This document shows positions 11,821-22,737 of a stretch of DNA of 64,000 nt, piece after piece. The stretch's first letter is position 1. Every line of letters begins with the position of its first letter. The DNA comes from Jacaranda mimosifolia (lineage: Eukaryota; Streptophyta; Magnoliopsida; Lamiales; Bignoniaceae). The translations under genes and the position numbers were made by a program. Below the pieces are notes generated by a model, which did not search any database, was not told the DNA's origin, and worked only from the letters and a program-made list of their open reading frames with translations. The stretch spans positions 51,990,503 to 52,054,502 of the forward strand of contig CM032117.1 of assembly GCA_018894105.1 (NCBI GenBank), written 5' to 3'.

Positions 11821-11834
11821 TCCCCTCCACTTTT
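11821..11834 (-). promoter_or_regulatory. Polypurine tract of the Gypsy element
   Basis: On the minus strand this reads AAAAGTGGAGGGGA. It lies four bases before the 3' LTR, the position where second-strand DNA synthesis is primed. Confidence 0.8.
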
Positions 11835-12029
11835 GAATGCTGAACGAGAGGATAGACGAGAAGGATTGGGGAATAGTCTGTTATGTGGTTACGTGGGTTC
11901 GTCGACGAGGGTTTTTGAAAATCGACCCAGGTTTCGTGCATTTAATGAGTGATTACATTGTGCCGGGCATGGCGCCGAACAACAGTTACAGTATTATTAC
12001 AACCGTTTGGATTCCCACGCTCGTTTGCC

Positions 12030-12037
12030 TATAAATA
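12030..12037 (+). promoter_or_regulatory. TATA box for the antisense gene of the Gypsy element
   Basis: TATAAATA occurs in the plus direction about 160 bases before the first ATG (12199) of the antisense gene and 213 bases inside the end of the LTR. Its direction opposes retrotransposon transcription. Confidence 0.5.
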
Positions 12038-12198
12038 GGAGCTATTAAAGTAGTCATTTTTACTTTTACTGCCTTTGCATCTAGTCGAGCCTGGAGCTAA
12101 TTGCCTTTGCTGCTGCTAATATACTCTATTTTTAGTTCATCAACAGAGAGTAAGTCACTTCTTTCATTCTCCTTAGTGTTCTTCGTTTTGTTGTAGCC

Positions 12199-14701
12199 AT
12201 GTTGCATTTGTCTGATTCTGAGGTTAGCCATGGGGGGATAGCGAGGCTACTCACTCTAATAGGCCTGGGGGTTCATCAGAAGAGTCAAGTAGCTCGTTGA
12301 GCGACAGCTCGAGTTCCAGTAGCTTGAGCAGGGATCGTAGGGGTGACAGAGCTGGGCCAAGTCAAGTTCCTCCATCACGTGGTCAATTATTCACCCTTTA
12401 TCATTATAGTCAAACAGTATCTACGATCACTCCTGCTGACCTGAGGCGCATTAGATAGTTGTATCATGTTCCTCCTGAGTATGAGCTTTTAATACTTGGG
12501 ACTTCTGGCCGAATGCATCGACCCCCGGTTGGTTGTATAATTGTGTTTGAGGATGCCTTTAGGTGTGGTCTTAGGTTCCCCTTAGGTGGTCCTGTAGTCA
12601 ACCTACTTAGGGGCTTACAAGTGTGTTAACCCAACTGTTGTAGAACTATTTTTCAACTATTTATAACTTTATCATCCCGATGCACCTTTTCGACTAGCTT
12701 GCCAATTTTGACAACTTCTCAAATCTTTTTCATCTTTCGATGTCCGACGATTCGGGTTTCTATTATCTCACTGCTCGACCCCGTCGTAAATTTCTTGTCA
12801 CCCCAGCATCTTCTTATGGGCAAGAGTGGATAAACATTATTTATACGTTCGAGTCGCTGGGGTTTCAATATTCTGAAGGGCTGGTGGATGGGGCATGTCG
12901 AGATGCCAGGTAACCTAACTCCAACCTGGCCCAATACTTTTGTTTGGGATTTCATCAAGTTTGGTCAGGTGGAAGCCTTGGTCTTTATCGAGGAAAGAAG
13001 TTTGGTGTTAGTTGGGTTATTGCCAGACCAGCTGGGCTTGCCAGCAGATGATTGACTAGGTAGATTGTGTTGTCGATGATTTGTTAATTTTCTATTTTTC
13101 TATTCGGCTTTAACCCTTCGCTATTATGTTCCTTAGCATATCACGACGAAATCATGAATCAATCAAGAGTCGAAGCTTTGGCGAGGGCTGAGAGAAACCA
13201 ACAATGTCGTTTAGCGGCAGTGGCTCGTCGAGGGGCAGCTGTGGTCGAGGCACCTCAGCCTGAGGCGATGACACCTTCTCCATCACCTACTCCGTCACCT
13301 GGTCGACTAATAGCGACTGCAGGTAGCAGCGCGGCGGGCTGAGGAAAAAGACCTATGGTGGAGCAGACGGGACCTGCTCCGGAGAGGACATCATTTGAGA
13401 AGGATGAAGGGAGGGCCATGGCGTCTGGCCAACCCTCGGGCTACGATCTGTTCGGGCAGTGCAGGGATGACTTGCTGTTCCATCTACCGAAATTGCCATC
13501 GTCGAGGTTTAGAACGGAACCGAGCATGGCTGTTCACAACTCATTGTCAATGGAGACGGCGGGGTTGACCGGCGCTTCTCCTCTGAAGGTGTTGATGGTC
13601 AGGTTGTTCGCATCCGACCAGAAAAAGCTGATGGGGCTGAGCCAGGATGCCGCTCTCAGGGCTCTGGCCTATCACTCCAATATGGTAAGGCTCTAGTCAA
13701 ATATGTTGTATTGTCCCTTGGTCAGATATTATTTTCTTATTAGTAATACTGTCTTTCAGGTTGGCCAGCTACGCTACCATTTCTACAAGAGGTCGGAGCT
13801 GGCCCTTACTGACCGCGAGCACTTGTAGGAGGACGAGGATGTGGACACGTTAAAGGCCCAGCTCGATTCTTCCCAAACCAGGGTTGATGAGCTGGCCAAG
13901 ATGGTCGAAGAGCTTAACAATCAGCTCTTATTGAAAGACACTCAGCTGGTTACCTCAATTGAGGAAAGGACCAGAATGGATGAGCTCCTCAAACAGGCCA
14001 GGATGGATGCGCAACTCGGCTATGATTCTGGTTGGAGGATGGCGCTTGATGAAGCTCGAGCTGAATTTTACAGGATGTTGCCGCTTATGCGATGAGATGC
14101 TGTACAACAGTTTATGCTCTGCTCGACATTCCAGGATGCGATCATTGTGTTCTCCTTGGATGACTCCAGGAATGTGTTTCAGAAAGCGCTCAAGCAGTTG
14201 CAATTCCTGGGTTATTCTTTTCGACCTAAGGATAGAGAACGCCTCAGCCATCTCCTCGACTAGCAGCTGCAACCTTACCCTAAGGACGAGGAGGTTGTCA
14301 CTGAAGAGGAAGTTGCGGAGGCTCTTGTGGTCGAAGGAATTGCAGAGGCTCCGCCTGCTGCACCTATGATCGAGGCACAAAGGAAGGCGGTCGAGGTGGC
14401 CAAAAGGCTGGATGAGATCGCCAAGGAATTTGCCTTTGCCAATGAGTTTGCCTTTGACATTTGAGATGGCATGGTCGACGCCGCCGCTTACCTTCCTCCG
14501 TTGGATGGGAGTTTTCTAAACGACAAGGCTGGGCCCTTTCAATTAGCGACGGCGGCTATTCCTGTTGCCATTGCGATGCTCAAGCTGAGGGCGAGTGGCC
14601 CCACGGTGGATCCCATTCCTATTTCATCGAGCGATGAGCTCAATCTATTGATTGAAGAGGGTGGTCGAGGCGGCCGCGATGAGGGCGCTGGGTCGAGCTG
14701 A
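12199..14701 (+). pseudogene. Antisense ORF of Tat-type Gypsy element (PF04195-like)
   Basis: It lies on the strand opposite to gag-pol. The N-terminal half is decayed but shows phrases of the 'putative gypsy-type transposase' family in shifting frames: 'YHVPPEYELL', 'FEDAFRCGLRFPLGGPVVNLL', then 'FYYLTARPRR' (from about 12740). Pro/Ser-rich linkers follow at 13154-13342. Next comes an open stretch to 13684, a GT-AG intron 13685-13759 (ATG|GTAAGG ... TTTCAG|GTT), then a coiled-coil region (13841-14095, 'LAKMVEELNNQLL') and a Glu/Ala-rich tail. Stops lie at 13826 and 14093 and elsewhere. Such antisense ORFs are known from Tat-lineage elements and have no settled function. Its G/C content is clearly higher than the surroundings. 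Confidence 0.7.
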
Positions 14702-15120
14702 TACTCCTATACTCCTGTATTGATGCATTTTCATTCTAGTTGATGTACTTATTCGAATATTTGTAATCTTGATTTTTGGAATGAATGAAGTACTTCTTTT
14801 ATTGTTTGTACACATTTGTTTAGTTGAATGACACCCGTTCAGCATATCTTTTTTGTCGAATAACATATCGAACAAGTGAAATATGTTTCCTAAATATTGG
14901 TAAAATTAGTCCAAGTCCCTCGTTGAATGAGCCATGATGACTAAAAACAAACGTGCGTCTAATTCACATTATGTGTTTTCAATTCATCGGTTCAAGGTCA
15001 TTTCTATCGACTATAGGGTCGGATTGATTTCAATCAACCGTTCAATTGATATCACCTATTAAGCCTTGTCAATTGGGTCGACTTCATGGTCGACAATAAG
15101 TGATTCGTTCATTTTATTTG
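14702..15120. other. Non-coding Gypsy interior
   Basis: This segment separates the antisense ORF from the tandem repeats. It holds short recurring phrases such as GGTCGACT/GGTCGAC and ATTTGTTTG and no reading frame of note. Confidence 0.5.
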
Positions 15121-15130
15121 ATCTTGACAG

Positions 15131-15520
15131 CTAGAAGCCTATTTGTTTGACTACGGGGTCAAGGGTTGGGTTTTGGTTGAGGAACCTTAACTTGGCAGCT
15201 AGAAGCCTGCTCGTTCAACTACGGGGTCGATAATAGCTAGAAGCCTGCTTGGTTGATTGCGGGGTTGATGGTTTGGTCTCGACTGAGAAACCTTGACTTG
15301 GCGGCTAGAAGCCTGCTTGGTCGACTGCGGGGTTGACGATTTGGTCTCAACTGAGAAGCCTTGACTTGGTGACTAGAAGCCTACTTGTTTGACTACAGGG
15401 TTAATGGTGGCTAGAAGCCTACTAGCTCGACTGCGGGGTCAACGGTTTTGGTCTCGATTGAAAAGCCTTGACTTGGGGGCTAGAAGCTTGTTTGGTTGAC
15501 TACAGGGTCGACAACAGATG
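15131..15520. repeat. Minisatellite inside the Gypsy element
   Basis: Seven copies of CTAGAAGCCT or a close variant start at about 15131, 15199, 15237, 15305, 15373, 15414 and 15480. Spacings alternate roughly 68 and 40 bp. The longer unit includes 'GACTGCGGGGTC' and 'GGTCTCGACTGAGAAGCCTTGACTTGG'-like phrases. Tandem repeats near the 3' end are common in Tat-type elements and can seed satellite DNA. Confidence 0.85.
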
Positions 15521-15846
15521 GCCAGTTTATGCTAGTAGGTATTTGCAAATGTGTCGTAACTTTTAATTGTAGCTAGGAAATACAACGGGGGCCAATAGCC
15601 TTTTTCTACATGGAATTTCTTTGGATTTATGGCGTTCCAAGGTCGTGGTAGTTCGTTGCCTCGCGCGTCTACTAGTCGGCATGCATTATGCTTTGACACT
15701 TTGACCATGGAGTAAGGTCCCTCCTATTTTAGGTCGAGTTTTCCTACATTTCTCGACACTTCAACCTTCTTAAGGACCAGGTCATCGACTTTGAAACTTC
15801 GGGGTCGAATTGCTTTGTTGTAACATTCCATCATTTTCGACCGGTA

Positions 15847-16779
15847 TCATTGCATTGCATTGTAGGCTATGTGGTGCAACTCGTCGATGGTGATTAGATC
15901 AAGGGTCCTCTCTATTGCGTTCCTAACCGGGTTATAATGAATCACTCGAGCTGTGTGTTGCACCAATTCGGATGGAATTACTGCCTTGGAGCCGTAGACC
16001 AAGCTGTAAGGGCTGCGACCCGTGGTTGTTCGAGGTGTGGTTCTGTATGCCCACAGCAACCCTGGGAGGCCGTCTTCCTAACTTACCCCTGTTGCATTTA
16101 TTCAAGCTTTGAGGTGGTCGAGATGTGTTCTGTTCGTGACCTTTGTCTTACCATTGGCCTGGGGGTTTCCTACCGATGTAAAGTGTTGGCAGATTCCCAA
16201 AGCCTCGCACCATTTTCTTGTGTTCTTACTTTGAAATTGGGTCCCGTTGTCAGAGATAAGGACTTTGGGCAAGCCGAAGCGATAGATTATGTTTTTCCAA
16301 ATGAAGCTCTTGATGGCTGCGTCTATGATTTTTGGAACTGCTCCAGCTTCAGCCCATTTAGTGAAGTACTCGATTGCTACGATGATAAATTTTCATTGGC
16401 CAGATGTCTTTGGGAGAGATCCGACTATGTCGATCCCCCACTGGTCGAATGGCCATGTGATCTGAAAGTTTACCATCAATGCGGCTGGTTGGTGTAGTAT
16501 GTTCGAGCGGAGCTGGCACGATGGGCACTTTCTGGCGAAGTCGAATGAGTCTTTCAATAAGGTGGGCCAAAAATAACTGTATCGAATAACTTTGTGGGCC
16601 AAGGATCGACCTCCGAAATGGTTGTCGCAGAAGCCGACGTACCTCTTGTAGAGCTTTTGGTGCTTATCAAGGGCGAATTTGGCTGCCTTTCCTCTAAGTC
16701 TGCGGGCCTCCTTTTTGTCATCGGGGATTGTCCATTGGTTTAGGTAAAGCTTGATTGGATGTTGCCAAGATGGATCCAT
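15847..16779 (-). pseudogene. Gypsy integrase (broken)
   Basis: On the minus strand the zinc-binding part reads 'CDNHFGGRSLAHKVIR' and 'CPSCQ' (from 16779), followed by 'WPFDQWGIDIVG', the start of the catalytic core with its first Asp. A frame change near 16400 and a further break precede the C-terminal piece 'MLWAYRTTPRTTTGRSPYSLVYG' near 16059. The central part with the remaining catalytic residues is not in one open frame. The enzyme would have joined the cDNA to host DNA. Confidence 0.82.
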
Positions 16780-16905
16780 CTCTTCGAACTATCCGATGAG
16801 GTTCTGATCGATGGTTTGAATACATGGTTTGTTGGCTACCAAGAATGTGATCATTCTTTCTCTAGTTCCTTTTGTCGAGCTGGGTAACTTTGAAAGTGTG
16901 TCTGC

Positions 16906-17691
16906 TCACTTATTTTCTGATCGTGGTACCTGGCTTAGGGTGAAGCTCTTGAACGACCACTGTAATCGTCTCACCTCAGTCAAATATTGGCTAATTTTGG
17001 CCTCATTGGCTTTGAAGTTTCCTTCGACTTGCTCTGCCACCAGATAGGAATCAGTGATCGCCACTAGTTGCTCGATGCCCCGAGTTGCTGCCATGTTCAT
17101 TCTGGCAATGAGAGTTTCATATTCTGTTTCATTGTTGGTAATCGAGAAGTCGAGCTTTATTTCAAAATCATACTCCTCGACGAGTGGGGAACGGAGAGAA
17201 ACACCAATTCTGCCTCCAGATGAGGTTTTCAAACCGTTGACGTGCAATATCCACACTGAGGATTTCGTAACTGTTTAATCCAGGAGGTTGAGTCTTTCGG
17301 CAAAAAAGTCGGCTAGGAATTGTGCTTTTATGGTCGTTCGCGGTTGGAATGTGATGTCGAACTCCCCAAGCTCGATGGCCTATTTGGTGAGTCTACCAGA
17401 CGTGTCTGGTTTTGACAATACCTGCTTTAATGGTTGGTTCGTCAGCACCACGATCGCATGAGACTGGAAGTAGGATCGTAGTTTCCGTGTTGCTGTAACG
17501 AGGGTGAGGGCAAACTTCTCGATCTCCAGGTAATTAAGCTCTAGCCCATGCAAGGCCTTACTGTAGTAATACACTGGTCGGTGAGCTCCGTCTCTCGTCG
17601 ATGCCAACACTGAGTTGATCGAGGCTGTGAAGACAGCCAAGTAGAGTTGCAAAACTTCTCCCAGCTTGTGCTTAGAGAGCATAGGTGGCAA
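16906..17691 (-). pseudogene. Gypsy RNase H modules (two, broken)
   Basis: The first module (17691-17380) has 'YYYSKALHGLELNYLEIEKFALTLV' and 'VVLTNQPLKQVL', the RNase H attached to reverse transcriptase. The second (17256-16906) has 'TNNETEYETLIA' and 'TDSYLVAEQVEG' and is the additional plant-type RNase H of Tat elements. Its first catalytic Asp is changed: HVNG in place of HVDG. On the plus strand that change is CG to TG. Stops separate the two modules. Confidence 0.8.
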
Positions 17692-17922
17692 GGATAAGTA
17701 TTGCTTAAGCTTGATGAGAGCCTGGTCACACTATTCAGTCCACTGCAACCCTGATTTTTTAGTAGATATTTTGAAGAAAGGAAGACTCTTGTCGGCCAAT
17801 CGTGCAATGAACCTGCAGAGGGCTATTATCCTGCCAACCAGACGCTGTACATCTCGAACAATACGGGGCGGGGCGATATCCAGAACTGCCTGAATCTTAA
17901 GAGGGTTCGCTTCGATCCCCCT

Positions 17923-18773
17923 TTAGCTGACCATGTAGCCAAGGAACTTACCTCCTCGAACTCCGAAGGTACACTTATTGGGATTGAGTTTCATACTAAA
18001 GGCCCTCAATATAGAAAAAATATGGTCGAGGTCGATGAGGTGGTCCTCGGCTTTCTCTATTTTTACAATCATGTCATTGACATAGACCTTCATCAATTTT
18101 CCAATCTCACTCTTAAACATAAAGTTGACCAATCTTTGGTACGTTGCCCCTGTATTTTTGAGCTCGGAGGACATGACCAAGGAACAGTATACTCCATTAG
18201 TGACGACGAAAAAGGTCTTGTCCCTGTCCTCGGGTGCCATAAATATTTAATAGTAGACTTGGAAGGCATCCATCAAGCTCAATAATTCACAACAGTAGTA
18301 GAATCTACTAGTAAATCTATGCAAGGCAGGGGGTAAGGATCTTTGGGGAAAGCTTTATTCAAGTAGGTGAAAGCGTTACACATACGCCATTGTCCTTTCT
18401 TTTTAGGGATGAGTACAACATTACAAAGCCAAGAGGGGTACTTAATTTCTACAATATATCCTGCCTCTAGTAGCTTGTTGACCTCCTCTTTGATGATTTG
18501 GGACCTCTCAGCATTGAAGGTTTTGGTCTTCTGTCTCACTGGTTTATATGCTGGGTCGATGTTGAGCCGATGGATGATAACATTTGGGTCGATTCCCTGG
18601 AGGTAGGAAGTTTTCCAGGTGAACACGTCGATGTTTCTTCGAAGGAAGTCGATCATGAGGCATTCTAGACGGTCACCCATATCGCTTCTGACCCGAGTGG
18701 TCTTGTTGGGGTTTTTATGTTCCAGCTCTATTATTTTGAACTCCCTAACGGGCTCGACCTGGGTGTCTTCCAA
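17923..18773 (-). pseudogene. Gypsy reverse transcriptase (inactive)
   Basis: Fingers and palm are recognisable on the minus strand: 'YKPVRQKTKTF', 'SWLCNVVLIPKKKGQWRMC', 'LNKAFPKDPYPLP' (18773-18279), then after a break 'ATYQRLVNFMF' and the active-site box (18240-17923). The box reads VYVND instead of the usual YVDD, and the earlier catalytic Asp of the 'RMCVDY-T-LN' motif is lost (RMCNAFTYLN). Either change should abolish polymerisation. Confidence 0.88.
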
Positions 18774-18901
18774 CTTTCTTTTCTTAGATGAAGGTCCCTC
18801 CTTGGGTTTCGCTACAGGGGCATCCCTCGAGGGCTTCAGTTGAGGTTGCTTTTTCTATTCGTTGGACTCGATGGAAATGATATAGCAGCGCCATGCGTCA
18901 T

Positions 18902-19471
18902 TTAGATTTCATAAAGTTCTTCTACTCCTGGTGGGGTCGAGAACTTGATCTTCATGTGGTAAGTAGAGACTATGGCCCTAAAGTCGTTTAGGGCGGGTCG
19001 ACCAATGATGACATTGTAGGCGAATGGAGCATCGACTACCAGGTAGTTGATCATCAAGGTTTTGCTTCGGGGACCCTGTCTAAATGATGTGGATAGGTTA
19101 ATAGATCCATTCGGGATGATCTCGGACCCCCTAAATCCAACCAGCGATGTTCGGACTGGCTCAAACTTTAGTGGTCCCAAATTCATCTTGTTCAAGGTGG
19201 ACAAAAACATCTTCAAGGTGGACAAAAACATGATGTTTGCAGAGCTACCATTGTCGACCAAGATATTTCTCACTTCGAAATTGGCTATTTCGAGCATTAC
19301 CACCATGGGGAAATCTATCTTTCTGTCGGATCCCCTGTTCTCGAGATGGTCGAGGTCGGACTCGATGAGAGTTGAAAAATAGTTTCGACCTTGGATGATT
19401 TGGTCGACTCCAGTTGCCTCTGGGTTTGCTTTTTGGCGGACCTTGAGTCCCCCCAGTGGGATTTCCCACAA
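18902..19471 (-). pseudogene. Gypsy aspartic protease region
   Basis: The minus-strand frame contains 'ILVDNGSSANIMF', the retroviral-type protease active site in its Tat form (DNGSS). The later 'YNVIIGRPALNDFRAIVSTYHMKIKF' matches the family's C-terminal part. An 18-base direct repeat (FLSTLKM / FLSTLNK, plus-strand 19196-19229) has duplicated a short piece just after the active site. It overlaps the end of gag in another frame. Confidence 0.82.
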
Positions 19472-19504
19472 TCATGTCAATGACTCCTCGAATGGGTAGG
19501 TGGG

Positions 19505-20934
19505 GCTCTTGGGCTGGTCTCTTTCCTTCATTTTCTCTCATCGGGCTGGCCGACCTTACTCTACAGGGAGTTCGATCGATTTTGCCCTCTTGGCGCCTAG
19601 CATGCTCTTCAACGTGTTTTTTCAAATGGCCCCCATTGATCAATCTTTCAATCTCATCATGCAAGTTGAAATAATCATCTGTGTCATGCCCTTTTTGCTT
19701 GTGGAAGTGGCAGTATTTCTTCGATTTTTTCATGGCTTCTGTCTTGGTCAGTTTTCTGGGCATTTTAAGGAGATTTTCGTGCTGGATAGCAAACAACACC
19801 TCTTTTATTGAGAGGTTAAGTGGAGTATAGTCATGAAAGCATTTGATGGGGGATTAATGTCCTTCCCTGTTCTGGCGGTCATCTTTCTCCTTGCTCTTCT
19901 TCTTCTCGACTTAGGATTGCCATATTTTAGTTTATTCATCTCTTCTAAGGTCATGTACCTCTCCGCGAGGTCGAGAAACTCCTCCATCGACCTTGGCTGC
20001 TCGCGTACCGATGCATTGGCGTACTCTTTGTGCCTGAGGCCTAAAAATAATACATTGATCAGAAATTCGATCCTTGGACTGTTGATTTTCAACATCTCTG
20101 TGTTAAATCTGGTAAAAAAGTCTCAGAGGGATTCCCCTTTATTTTGTTTCACCATGTGCAAATAGGTGTGTGGGAGTTTTGCCTTCCTATTGCTTGCGGA
20201 CTGATGTAAAAACTTATCACACAACTGATCATATGAGTATATTGACGCCAATCTAGCTTAACGACCCAGTCCAGCACTATCCCCTGAAAAGTGGTTACTA
20301 ACATCTTGGCGTGGATGTAGTCACTGTGCCCGTGTAGCTGTATCATGTGCTCGTTTGGGTCCGATGAGCCATCATACCGGGGTAGGCCAGTTAGGATTTT
20401 GGCATCGACGGCGATGCACTCGTCGATAATATCCTAGACAAATGGTGAATCTCTCTCCCTTTGGAACCTTGGCGGTTCCTCTTGATGATAGTTTTTCTCT
20501 GTATTTCTCTTCGAGATCTCATCCAATTGCCGATTCAATTGTTGGACTTGGTGGGATACTTCCTTCCATTCTTCCTTGTCAGGTTGGGATGCATTTTTGC
20601 TCGGGGGGGGTCTTGAGCGCTCGATCTTATCGCATTGCGAAGCTCGAATAGGTCGAACGGCGTGATCAACGAAATCTGCTACTTTCTCGCGCGGCATAGG
20701 TCGGGCTCATTCTCTTGGAAAATGGCTTCGGCTTACTTCGCGCCTCGAGGGAGACCTTCTGGACCGTGGTCGATCCTGGTTTTCTCTTGGTGGTCTCTCT
20801 TCCGAGGCTGCGCGTTGCGGTGTTGCACTGGTCGCTAATTCTGGTTTTACGGTGTGTTGATTCAGAGTCGTAGATAGTTGAGCTGAAATCTGTGCTGATA
20901 TCTGCTCGCTAATGAGCTGCATTAATTGAGGCAT
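19505..20934 (-). pseudogene. Gypsy gag (broken)
   Basis: Pieces in three minus-strand frames follow the order expected for gag: a Gln/Arg/Ser-rich N-terminus (20934-20434, with a coiled-coil-like 'VQQLNRQLDEI'), a capsid phrase 'GHSDYIHAKMLVTTFQGIVLDWVVKL' (20346), 'SMEEFLDLAERYMTLEEMNK' (20095-19805), then a nucleic-acid-binding motif 'YCHFHKQKGHDTDDY'. In the last motif the usual final Cys is Tyr. Frameshifts and stops divide the pieces. Confidence 0.78.
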
Positions 20935-21088
20935 GGTCAGGGTGACTACTTATTCTGGTTGGGCGATCAACCCTGGGGCGCCAACTTCTTGCTGAGGTCT
21001 AGGAGGAGGAGAGTTGGACCTTCTGTTTTCTTCTCTTCCTGAGGGGGCTAGCCTAATGTTTACTATTTTTGATAGCGGACTCAATTTT

Positions 21089-21106
21089 CCCACACACGGC
21101 ACCAAA
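21089..21106 (-). promoter_or_regulatory. Primer-binding site of the Gypsy element
   Basis: Two bases downstream of the 5' LTR on the minus strand the sequence reads TGGTGCCGTGTGTGGGAA. It starts with TGG, the complement of the tRNA CCA end. It resembles the TGGCGCCG-type sites used by many plant Gypsy elements; the exact tRNA is not assigned. Confidence 0.7.
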
Positions 21107-21108
21107 TG

Positions 21109-21896
21109 ATGAGGGTGAGATCTATTTTGGGCTGGATCAATTGGTAAATTTGGATGTATTTGACCTCGGTGGTCAATATTGAGGTAATTGGGCTGAGTTC
21201 TGCAATCATGAGCAAAAGTCAGGCTAGCTAAGGTGCCCTCGGCTAAGGCACTCCGACACTCAAGTTAGTATAGAGTTGACCGAATATAACGAGCAGCAGA
21301 GTGAGGGCTTTTTGTATATAGAGTGACATATTTTTGAAAGGCTGGAGTGGGGGTATTTATAACCTTTTCCCAGTAGGGATTTGTCTGAGATACCCTTGAC
21401 ATGTAGGAAAGATATTTGTCCTTGCATGAGGGGCATTAGGTTATCTCCCACTCTTGTAGTATTTCAGGTGGCTGCCTTTCATGTGTTAGGGACATAATAG
21501 GACACTATAGACGCGCCTCCCCCTAGTGCGGCAGCATGGGTGGTACTAGGGCTGCATGCGCCATTAATGCAGAGGCATGCTGCCTGTTAGGGAATTTAAT
21601 GTGGCAGAGTTGGTTCTGCGCCGAGTCGACCTTCCTGGTTGGTATAAGGGTCGACCTAACACTGGGTTGGCACGTGGCATGTGAGGTGGATGAGCGACAC
21701 GGTCGAAGGATCGACCAACAGTCTTGTATGTAACCTTGTTGAGTGCTCGCCTGCCTGGGTACGACGTCGATCTGTAAGGTCGATTTGGGTCACCTAATGT
21801 CGGTAGCACCATTGGGCCCTAGGTATGAGATGGGCCTGGCGCTACATCCTTGGGTCTGTGGTTTTTGGGCCGAGCCCATTGGGCTATCCCATATCA
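21109..21896 (-). repeat. 5' LTR of the Gypsy element
   Basis: On the minus strand it starts TGATATGGGATAGCCCAAT and ends CCTCATCA. A minus-strand TATAAATA box lies at 21354-21361. Its first bases are shared with the LTR-like arms of the hairpin at 23180-24246. Confidence 0.92.
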
Positions 21897-21901
21897 ATAA
21901 T

Positions 21902-22235
21902 ATATAGATTTATATATAATATATACAAAAATGAAAAAAAATTAGAGAAATGAAAATACAAAAACTAAAAATAGTTTTTAAATTTAACGTGAATGAAAGA
22001 AGATATACGAAAATATATTTAAAAAATAAATAAATTAAATTAAAAATATATGAAATAATTAAGGGTAATATAGTCTTTATATGTTAAAATTGGGGTTAAA
22101 TTGAAGCAAATAAGGAGCAAGAGACGGTGTCCATAATTTCAAAATACAATGAGGTTTTTTGCCTTTTTTTTATTTATAAGGCCCTTTTTCATTTTCGTAT
22201 GGGATAAAATGCAATTCCCCCCCCAACCCCCCCCC
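21902..22235. other. AT-rich spacer
   Basis: No gene is seen. The stretch has A/T runs and a C-rich run at 22217-22236, and it leads into the right Mutator-like terminal repeat. Confidence 0.5.
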
Positions 22236-22489
22236 AAAAAAAAAGTGACATTGGGACTAAATTAGAACATAAGACTTTAAATAGGGATTATAGTGGAACA
22301 TAAAATTATAAATTGATAATTTTGCCTTTAAAAATATCAAACTTGGTCAATTTTCCGGCGAAAAACTGCTGGAAAATGATTTTGGGAACTAAAGTGAAAT
22401 GATATATTAACGTTAGGCACTAAAAGATGAAGTTTTGAAAATTGAGGATTAAAGTGATTTTAAAATAAAACTTTAGGGACTAATTATGA
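22236..22489 (-). repeat. Right Mutator-like terminal repeat of the outer block
   Basis: This is the inverse counterpart of 525-785, with the shared phrases TTTTCCGGCGAAAAACTGC (inverse of the left end's) and GATATATTAACGTTAGG. It abuts the right copy of direct repeat A. Confidence 0.7.
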
Positions 22490-22491
22490 AC

Positions 22492-22737
22492 TTTTTATTT
22501 AAGTGTTTTCTTTGAATGTTATATCAAGCTTTAATATTATCATATATGATATGCTAGTTTGTAAATGGTATAACAATTGGATTATATATTTTTATATTAA
22601 GAATAATAATGGAAAAGACGTAATTATGTATAATTTTGATTATTATAATGATTTGAAATAATTAATTTTAGAGGAAATATTTAATTTTATTTAGAAAAGT
22701 CAAGTTCATTCTGAACTTCTTTTTCTTATAAAAATTT
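22492..22737 (+). repeat. Direct repeat A, right copy (first part)
   Basis: It matches 216-485 in the same orientation, then is interrupted by the hairpin element and resumes at 24669-24708 (CTTCCAGATTTGCTTAAG). After TAATTAAAACAAC it continues into unique sequence. Confidence 0.75.

Larger units (their letters stand above)
11026..21896 (-). mobile_element. Ty3/Gypsy retrotransposon, Tat-type, complete but decayed
   Basis: The element is flanked by a perfect 5-bp target duplication (ATAAT at 11021-11025 and 21897-21901). It has two LTRs of about 790 bp that are roughly 90% identical by eye over the first 340 bases. Transcription is on the minus strand: primer-binding site next to 21109, then gag, protease, reverse transcriptase, RNase H, an extra plant-type RNase H and integrase, and a purine tract at the other LTR. 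The two RNase H modules and an antisense gene between integrase and 3' LTR are marks of the Tat lineage. All coding parts contain stops and frameshifts, so it is inactive. Confidence 0.93.
525..22489. mobile_element. Outer Mutator-like block bounded by inverted repeats (inferred)
   Basis: The left end (from about 525, CATAATTAGT) and right end (to about 22489) are inverted copies of one sequence of about 250 bp. It contains the phrases ATATATCGTTTCA, TTTAGTCCCCAAAATC and TTTTCCGGCAGTTTTTGG. The same family forms the ends of the hairpin element at 22738-24668, which has a 9-bp target duplication typical of Mutator-like elements. I see no Mutator transposase between these ends. The interior is filled by hAT-like, Harbinger and Gypsy insertions. 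No clean 9-bp duplication is visible at the outer ends; a 300-bp direct repeat lies there instead. The two ends could also be separate elements rather than one. Confidence 0.5.

Noticed and set aside
11484..12034. ORFs in and next to the left Gypsy LTR on both strands (also 21536-21812 in the right LTR)
   Set aside because: Similar frames occur in both LTRs, are explained by higher G/C content there and have no known domain.
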